Shown here: positions 44,254 to 50,684 of the stretch, piece after piece | Numbering within the stretch: the first letter of the stretch is position 1 | Layout of the letters: the number at the start of each line of letters is the position of its first letter | NCBI GenBank assembly: GCA_001579985.1 | Contig: LRSR01004584.1 | Coordinates: 1 to 50,684 of the forward strand | Direction: 5' to 3' | DNA length: 50,684 nucleotides | Origin: Hypsibius dujardini | Lineage: Eukaryota; Tardigrada; Eutardigrada; Parachela; Hypsibiidae | Program-made: the position numbers and the translations under genes | Notes under the pieces: generated by a model | Database searches by the model: none | What the model saw: only the letters and a program-made list of their open reading frames with translations | What the model was told of the DNA's origin: nothing

Positions 44254-47200
44254 ATGGAGATCCACGCCTTTACCATCAATATCTTTTTCACGGCACTAAT
44301 ACTGACTGTCTCGGCAGCCGCCCCCGTCGATGTCGTGCTGGTTGAATTTCTTCTTTCCGGTCAAAAAACAGCCACAAGCCTGCAATTTAGCGCACCAACA
44401 CTCGACTGTGTGGAGGAGGATCTCAAGGCTAAATACAGCGGAATATTTAACATCTCGAGAGTCCGGATATTCGACCAAAATATTACAACATGCGATCAAC
44501 TAAGCCAAAAATCAAGTTTCTGGGCTACCCGATTCTACTACCGAGAAGTGCAGAACAATCCTGTAATGATCTTTTTCGCTGCAGGTAATAAGAAGGACGT
44601 CATCCATTAAACATGGTTTACATCAGTTGACGTGCACTTCATTTCTTTTTTCCGGAATAGGCTGTAACAATGCCGAAGCATCCTTGGGTTCACTAGCCAG
44701 AGGTAATTACTAGTAACTACAGTCAACGACAAGATTTAGTATCAATGGAGGGTCCGGGGAATGGGCAAAAGAGGCGGGGCAGGGAGTGGTTTTCAAACAA
44801 TCGAACAATCAACCACCTGATCTGCAGCGGTTGTTTTGTTCCTGCTTTGTTCCTGCTTTGTTCCATTTTCAAACATGTCACCCCCTGCTCCGCCCCTTTT
44901 GCCCATGCCCCGGACCCTCCAGTGTACTCAATCTTGTCGTTGATTGTATACTTTCCAACGATTATTTGTAACCCGGATTTTGTATTGTGCACTTACCAGC
45001 CTGGAACAAACCACTGATGATTCCGTAAGTACCGGGCCGTACCGATGCGCCTTGTTCTACAGTTTGCTGCCAGATCTGAATTATAGCGAACACTTTATTC
45101 AGAGTCAATGGCGACCCATCGGTAGCAAACAAGAAACGCTATCCAACTGTAACTCGGATTTCTCCCTTTATCCAAGAAGACCTGAATTCAGCAATGCATC
45201 GTCTCCTGCGTATGTTCTACTGGAATAACGTCACAATACTCTGTGATGATGCGGACGACCACTTGGCCCTATTTGTACCCATGTGTACAGCATTACATGA
45301 CAGCTTACGGCTGACGTACAACATCTCATCCAGCCGATTTTACGTCAACGCTTCGAACGCAGATGATCTGCAGCATTATTTGGAGGAAGCCAAGTCCATT
45401 TCACGGGGTGAGCAAATAAACAAGTTTGACGCACAGTGGGTACCAATGGTACCAATGGGTACCACTACAGTACCAGTGAGGACCGTGCAGGTCGTAACAA
45501 CAGTACATGTACTCGTGCGAAAATGCCTCAATTAAGTTTTATCGGATCATATATCAGATATCCGTTTTTTGTATCGGATCATCCATCGGATATCCGTTTT
45601 CGTATCGGACCATGCATCGGATACAAGTCAACTTTCGCACGAGTAAGTATATTTTACACCGATGTCTCATTGTTGTTTCAGTGATCCTCCTAATTGGTCA
45701 CGGAAGCCGAATACGGCCCATAATGGTACGTGCATTCATGGGCGCATTTCCGCGTAGCTTGATTTGTGGTATTGTCCTACTCTTTTGCAGTTAGGAGCAG
45801 CTAAAGCTGGTATGACCAACGGCGAATATGTAAGCGCTTTTCGTATTCACCTGTCAGTTGACTTATTTGCAAAGCTCCTCTTTGATTCCATAGGTTTATA
45901 TTGCTGTGGAACTGTATCCCAGTCGAAAACAACTGGGAACTCTGCAGTGGTACACCGACAATAAGGATGGGCAAGACGAGGTCGGTGTGGATTTACGCTG
46001 ACTTTAGTGTGCACATTTTTATACTGTAACAGGCAACTTAATTCTGAACAATTCAGGCGGCAAAAACAGCGTTTCGATCTCTGCTAAAAGTTTCGCTGCG
46101 ACCGACCGAGCGGACAACGGAATACTTGAATTTCATGGACCGACTGAAGAACCGTGCAACCAATTACGGTTACTTTTTTGGACCGGACGAAGCGGTGAGG
46201 AACACCACAGCTCAATAGCAATAACAGTCAATCGAAACTAAATTTCCTTTTCTCTCCGAGTACAGCTGAATCCGTTTGCATTATCATACTATTATGCGGC
46301 AGCTATCTTGTTCCAGGCAAGTACCAGGTGTTTTATGTTAACCCACTACGAGTACTCGAAATTCTCATTCGATTCACACCTCGGCAGGTGATGAACGAGA
46401 CCGTATCCAAAGGAAACAATCTGCAAGACGGAGTGGCCTTGAGTAGACTTATACGGGGCAGGACGTATGATGTCATGGGTCAGTAGCCGACAGTCCCGTT
46501 GCCTTGTTTGAATTTCATCCCTGCAAAGCATTCTGCTACAACAGGACACACTGTAGCAATTAACTGGAACGGCGATCGAGACGCCCAGTGGATCATCAGT
46601 CAAACTGACCCTTCGACTGGCGACTTCCGTGTACGGATTGAAAGTGCCCCTCTTCTCACCACTCATTGTGCGCAGCTTAAATGAATAATACATCTTTGAT
46701 TCCGGTAGCCGATTCTGGAGCAAGCTACGTTTAATGGTGTTTACAATCTGACTCGGTCATATGGGTCAGACGGAACAGAGCAGCGTATCGTATGGTATAA
46801 CAGCAACCATGCGCCATTAAATGAACCTCGGTGCGGTTACCGAGGTCTTAAAGAGGAATGCAAAGCAGGTGAGCAATTACGCATTTGTATAAAAAAAAGA
46901 ATAAAATCCTTGCTGTACACATCTCCATTGTCATCCAAGCATTGTTTGTACTGCAGAATCCTTCGCAATATCAGCCATGATTGTCGGGATCACTGTGACG
47001 GTCGTTCTCGTCGTCGGATTGCTGATTACTCTGATTGTTCTCCGGTGAGAAAAATCGGTTTGATTGCATTATCTTAAACTGGTACTGGCTTCTACGACTG
47101 TATGAGTACATCCTTCAGACGGCGAGGCAGTCCATTAAAAGCTTATCGAGGTAACCTTGACTCTTGCTGCAGGAAAAGCATTTGGGAAGCCCTTCGCCGA

Positions 47201-47363
47201 GCGTAGGACATGCGCAACGAAAGAGTGTACGAGCTTTATTTTTCAAGCAGCTTTTCATGCTTGCTCTTTCATTTCCAATCAATTTGGTTCATCATGTACA
47301 GTAGCTGCGTCATCAAGCTGCATTTGTTCAACTCAGAGGCCTGAAATTTGCCAAGCTCAATAA
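44254..47363 (+). CDS. Natriuretic-peptide-receptor-like protein without kinase or cyclase
   Basis: Sixteen exons: 44254-44584, 44661-44702, 45000-45024, 45063-45121, 45192-45407, 45682-45725, 45791-45829, 45894-45980, 46057-46194, 46266-46316, 46388-46471, 46529-46630, 46709-46868, 46957-47044, 47119-47150, 47173-47363. They total 1689 bases (562 residues) in phase. A signal peptide (near residues 1-23) leads into an ANF-receptor (type I periplasmic-binding-like) ectodomain: FFAAGCNNAEASLGSLARAW, KPLMIP, RMFYWNNVTIL, VAINWNGDRDAQW and RCGYRGLKEEC. One membrane helix (near 460-489) is followed by a Cys-rich tail of about 75 residues. Receptor guanylate cyclases continue into kinase and cyclase domains; here none follow before the next gene, so the layout resembles NPR-C. 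Odd points: a 38-base intron (45025-45062), a GC-AG intron after 46316, and a weak donor GTCATG after 46471. The exon 11-13 joins are the least certain. Confidence 0.82.
44721..44946. mobile_element. MITE-like element, family G copy 3 with insertion
   Basis: Same termini as 22854-23018, but a stretch of about 60 bases with a repeated TTGTTCCTGC sits in the loop. It lies in receptor intron 2; the intron minus the element is about 70 bases. Confidence 0.9.
45508..45646. mobile_element. Small palindrome with internal repeat, family R
   Basis: GTACTCGTGCGAAAA pairs with TTTCGCACGAGTAAGTA; between them a 31-bp unit (ATCGGATATCCGTTTT-like) recurs about 2.5 times. It lies in receptor intron 5. Confidence 0.7.
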
Positions 47364-47705
47364 TTTTTCCTTCAACAGGTAATTCAATGGCACTAAACTT
47401 TCGCTAGAGCCGACTATTCTTCTTAGGGACTCATCGATTGTTGATTGTGACATAAATTCACGCTTTAATCAAGGCATTATTGGGCGAATCGCGCGTATGA
47501 GTGGCGCTGAACCTATTTTTCATACAGTAATATCTTCGGAAAATGGAAGGTTTGTTTGGTCAACCACGCCCCCAAGTGATACCGTCTGACTTGTCGTTGG
47601 TTGCAAGCGATTACATCAGAACGAACATTTGCGTTTCCTTCTCACGAGAATTATTCTATTTACGTCCTCTTTCGACTAGCTATCAAGTAACGCAACATTC
47701 TTTAG

Positions 47706-48875
47706 TGCGGCGAGATGACGAAACATGAAGAGCTCTTCGTCCTCCGGGACAATTTCAAACTCAATTCGATATGGTCAGTCATGAATTCAATCGTCGCTGT
47801 GGGTATCATCCTCTCCACGCTCAGCTGCACTTTCTTCATCCGACGGTTCGGCCTGAAGGGAACCATTTACACAGCATCGACAATGCTGTTGACCGGATCG
47901 TTCCTTCCCGCTCTGATCAGCGCAGTTCACGCCTATGAGCTCCTCATTATCGGCCGATTTTTATGCGGGGTCGCGGAAGGGCTGACCGGCGTCGCGGTCG
48001 TTATGTACGTCTCCGAGTTAACACCGGCAAACCTGCGTGGAGCCTTCAGCACCATCCCATCGGTGATGCTAGTTCTCGGCAAATTGACGGCAACAAGTTT
48101 GGGGCTGCCTATTGGTTCTAGGCACGGAAGGAAAGTGGCCTTTCGTGTTTGTCATCCAGTGCGCTCCGATCATCATCATGTGCATTGGGCTGCCGTTCTG
48201 TCCGGATACTCCAAGGCAGCTGTTCCTGGTGAAGGGCGACAAGGATGGAGCGGAGAGGGCGTTGGTGTGGCTACGGAGAACGCCGGAGGTCCATGAGGAA
48301 TTGGCCGCCATGCAAAGAGAACGAGCCATGCAGAAGGCAGGGAAAGTCGGGCCGCAGGTGTCGTTACTCGGAATATTCAAGGATCGCTACTTGCGATACG
48401 TATTTGGCCTGTGCGCCGCACGCGCCCATTATCGTTAAACAATTCTCTGGTAATTTTCCCGTAGCATACACACGTGGCAAAAACCTTGCGCTAACCGAAT
48501 TAAGCACTTTAACTCGACGGCTGCGTATAACAGCCATGCAACGAGTGGAATGACTTGACTCGGTTAGCGCAAGATTTTTGCCACGTGTGTATTTCATCAT
48601 CATCACTAAACGCATGGCTAATCAATACTTTTTTTTCAGGCTTCGTGTGTGTTCTCTATTATACAACGTCAATCTTCCAAAATGCCGGACGAGATCACCT
48701 TCACTCGGCATATGCAACGCTGGCATTGTGGCTGGTCTTCCTCGTCTTTTCACTGCTCTCGATGAGTCTCGTCGATCGCCTGGGACGAAGGGTGATGCTG
48801 TTGATTAGCCACTCCGGAATGATGGTTGGCAACACAACCGAACTAGGCCCACTCGACTGCGTACTGACCCGCTAG
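47706..48875 (+). pseudogene. Truncated, frameshifted GLUT-type sugar transporter relic
   Basis: The exon at 47706-48449 and a second at 48640-48875 (TTTTCAG acceptor) carry MFS sugar-transporter motifs in family order. These are NSIWSVMNSIVAVG, FFIRRFGLKG, LLIIGRFLCGVAEGLTGVA, YVSELTPANLRGAFSTIP, LPFCPDTPRQLF (the PESPR-type motif), VKQFSGFVCVLYYTTSIFQ and LVDRLGRRVMLL. The reading frame breaks twice: one extra base near 48114-48116, between LGLPI and VLGTEGKWPF (continuous in GLUTs), and again near 48415-48425, between VFGLCAA and APIIVKQF. No first membrane helix with the usual GYxxGVxNxP was found upstream. The second exon stops after about 78 codons, lacking the last four helices. A palindromic element nearly fills the intron. 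Two indel assembly errors are the alternative, but the missing ends argue for a relic. Confidence 0.78.
48465..48592. mobile_element. MITE-like element, family N
   Basis: ATACACACGTGGCAAAAACC and GGTTTTTGCC-type end (ATTTTTGCCACGTGTGTAT) pair; inner CTTGCGCTAACCGA pairs with TCGGTTAGCGCAAG. It makes up 128 of 190 bases of the transporter-relic intron. Confidence 0.92.
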
Positions 48876-49580
48876 GACCATAAACACGGTGAGATACGTC
48901 ATTTCTTGTCGATATATGCTGACGGAGTGATGTCCCATGAGGAACCCGAACTTACTGACTGAAGGTGTTCTGTTATTAGAAGCCGCCGCAACTCAAATAA
49001 GGGATCGTTCAACAATTATGTCATCGAATTTAAGGGGGGGTACGTGTCAGCAATCGATGACGAGCTCTTACGTATAGGGGGTGGGGGTCTGTCCTTGGAT
49101 TACGTCAAAAATTTCCTTGATTCTGAGAGTTTGAAAATGCGGAGGATAACTAAGTGTTATCGGTGCTGAAATTTTGTTATTAAAGCTGAAATTTAAGATA
49201 TTGACGCACAGGCGGTTCCAACAGCGCTTATATAAGCGTTTGAAGTTCCGGGGGGGGGGGCAAAAAGAAATAATGACGAGCTCTGACAGAGGGGAGGTAG
49301 GGGTAAGGCCGCCGAATATCGAGCGCTTACGTAATTGTTGAACGATCCCTAAGACATGCTAAGTCAACATCAACGAAAATGAAATGTTTGTTGCTCAAAT
49401 ATTCAAAGGCCCAAATAGAAACTGGAATTCATGATTGTTGCTCTCTGTTGTATCGTTTGATCCGTGGATGAGCCAAATTGTTTCCACCCTGTTGAAAAAG
49501 TCCCCGTGATGGGCCCACCATCTGGCTTTGCATTCATAAACTTGGGCACTCACTTCAGCAAGTGCCCTCAATGCGAATTT
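48876..49580. other. Intergenic between convergent transporter relic and receptor
   Basis: Contains the family O element (49001-49350), which takes up half of it. No exon is seen; the 62-codon frame at 49464-49652 lies antisense over the last exon of the next gene. Confidence 0.6.
49001..49350. mobile_element. MITE-like element, family O
   Basis: GGGATCGTTCAACAATTATG pairs with TACGTAATTGTTGAACGATCCC about 350 bp apart. G-runs flank a central self-complementary CGCTTATATAAGCG. No coding capacity. Confidence 0.9.
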
Positions 49581-50684
49581 TCAGCCACCGTTTCTACCAC
49601 CGGTGAGGCTCTCCTTCATAGTTTGCCAGAGGAGGAAGGTGTAAGACGATAGCACGGTCAGAATCTACAATTTTTAAAACATTCAAATACAATGAGGCCG
49701 CCAATGTATTATTGGTCCTCGGGCACGTACCACAAGATTAAAATTTGAGTGTATGGGAAACCCTTGAGCGGGAGTGAGAACCAGCGGTTGCTCTTGCAGG
49801 AGCGCGTAGAGCTTGTCAAGCTCGGGAGCTGACTGGTGTAACTCTTTCTGGAACAGACAGTTTTTCAATGTAAAATGTGTTATTACGCACATGTCATCGC
49901 TTTGCATACAGTGTTTAGTGTTAATACGAGACGTTTTCGAGCAAGGATTTGTCGCTGCAGCTCCAGAACCTGTAGTAAGGACAAATTGTCGTAGGAAAAA
50001 CTGCCTGGAATTACCCGTACCCTTCAAATGCAAGAGTTCTTACCTGTTTGTGCAGTCGGGAGAATGGGAAATACATGCCGGCAATGTAACAGCCGGCCAC
50101 GAGTAATATCAAATAGACATGCTTAACAGCTGCCAAAGTGTCGTTGATTTGAAAGGGATCGGCCGATAGAAAAAGAAGACGGGACACTCGACCACACACC
50201 GGGATGAAATCGGCCATGAGGGAAAACGCCAAGAGACCGCCCAACTTGACGTTGATATTATCGATTACATTAGCTACAACGCAGTACTGGGTCTGGACGG
50301 CCGTTAGATCATGAACATCGTAGGCTGAAGCGAACGCTCGTTTGATGACCGTCAGACTGCCCAATAAGACCACACCGCAGCCGCAAACCAAAACTAACAC
50401 AGAACGAGCTAAAATTTCTGGCAACATACTAAAGAAAAAGAACAGAGGAACCTGATCCTTGACCGAATACGTACAGTTACACCACGGCTGTAATAATAAA
50501 CCCTTTGCGCTGTACACATAGTTCCAAGTCACAATTATATGAGCGTCACCCACGGCCAGGCTTACGAGCACACAAAGGAACAGCCCCGTGAGGAACCATT
50601 TGAGTTTCTGGATATACACTCGGTCACGCCCAAAGTAGAGTAGAAGTTGATCTGTTTGTCGGAGCACTTCCTGCAGGCCGTTCT
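49581..50684 (-). CDS. Gustatory-receptor-like 7TM protein, 5' end outside window
   Basis: Three minus-strand exons, the first running off the window edge: 50684-50044, 49847-49731 and 49664-49581 (stop TGA), all phase 0. Multiple hydrophobic helices are visible (WFLTGLFLCVLVSLAV, ILARSVLVLVCGCGVVLLG, VYLILLVAGCYIAGMYF). The C-terminal segment, FPIHSNFNLV joined to ILTVLSSYTFLLWQ, fits the position and character of the gustatory-receptor hallmark TYhhhhxQ. Such proteins are chemosensory channels of invertebrates with an intracellular N-terminus. The match is by pattern only and the N-terminal third is missing, so other invertebrate multi-pass families remain possible. Confidence 0.6.

Noticed and set aside
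48104-48128. A 25-base intron (GTTTGG...CTAG) that would remove the first transporter frameshift
   Set aside because: Too short to splice, and the bases removed encode family-conserved residues.

Overview
This window looks like animal nuclear DNA. Most genes are split by many short GT-AG introns (about 40-100 bases when no repeat sits in them), there are no bacterial operons, and the proteins are metazoan families: Piwi, insulin-degrading enzyme, ninjurin, a rhodopsin-type GPCR, a natriuretic-type receptor ectodomain, a gustatory-receptor-like protein and panarthropod-style chitin-binding proteins. A small-genome ecdysozoan, most likely a tardigrade, is my inference; nothing here proves the species. 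All gene models were built by eye from splice sites, reading-phase continuity and remembered family motifs; no search was run.

Layout. 0.9-9.2 kb: a decayed chitin-binding gene (+), an intronless GPCR (+), ninjurin (+), and a second decayed chitin-binding gene (-). 10.4-12.3 kb: a complete six-exon trypsin-like protease with a GPI-type tail (-). 13.2-15.8 kb: exons of an unrecognised disordered protein (-). 19.7-22.6 kb: a complete four-exon F-box-like protein (-). 23.4-33.2 kb: a complete 22-exon Piwi gene (-). 34.4-40.0 kb: a complete 18-exon insulin-degrading enzyme (-). 41.7-42.2 kb: possible exons of a Cys-rich protein (-). 44.3-47.4 kb: a 16-exon receptor with a natriuretic-receptor-like ectodomain, one membrane helix and a short tail (+). 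47.7-48.9 kb: a frameshifted, truncated sugar-transporter relic (+). 49.6 kb to the window end: the 3' part of a gustatory-receptor-like gene (-). The four large phase-consistent models (protease, F-box, Piwi, IDE) and the receptor each sum to an exact multiple of three.

The most striking non-genic feature is the density of short palindromic, transposon-like elements (MITE-like; about 20 copies in more than a dozen families), mostly in introns. Several share TACTGTA/TACAGTA termini. The Piwi gene alone carries six or seven of them. Minisatellites and microsatellites are also common, and several lie inside or right next to these palindromes.

I see no operon-like working unit joining the genes. 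The most interesting leads are a Piwi that appears to lack part of the slicer tetrad, a kinase- and cyclase-free natriuretic-type receptor, parallel decay of two chitin-binding paralogues, and the palindromic element families.
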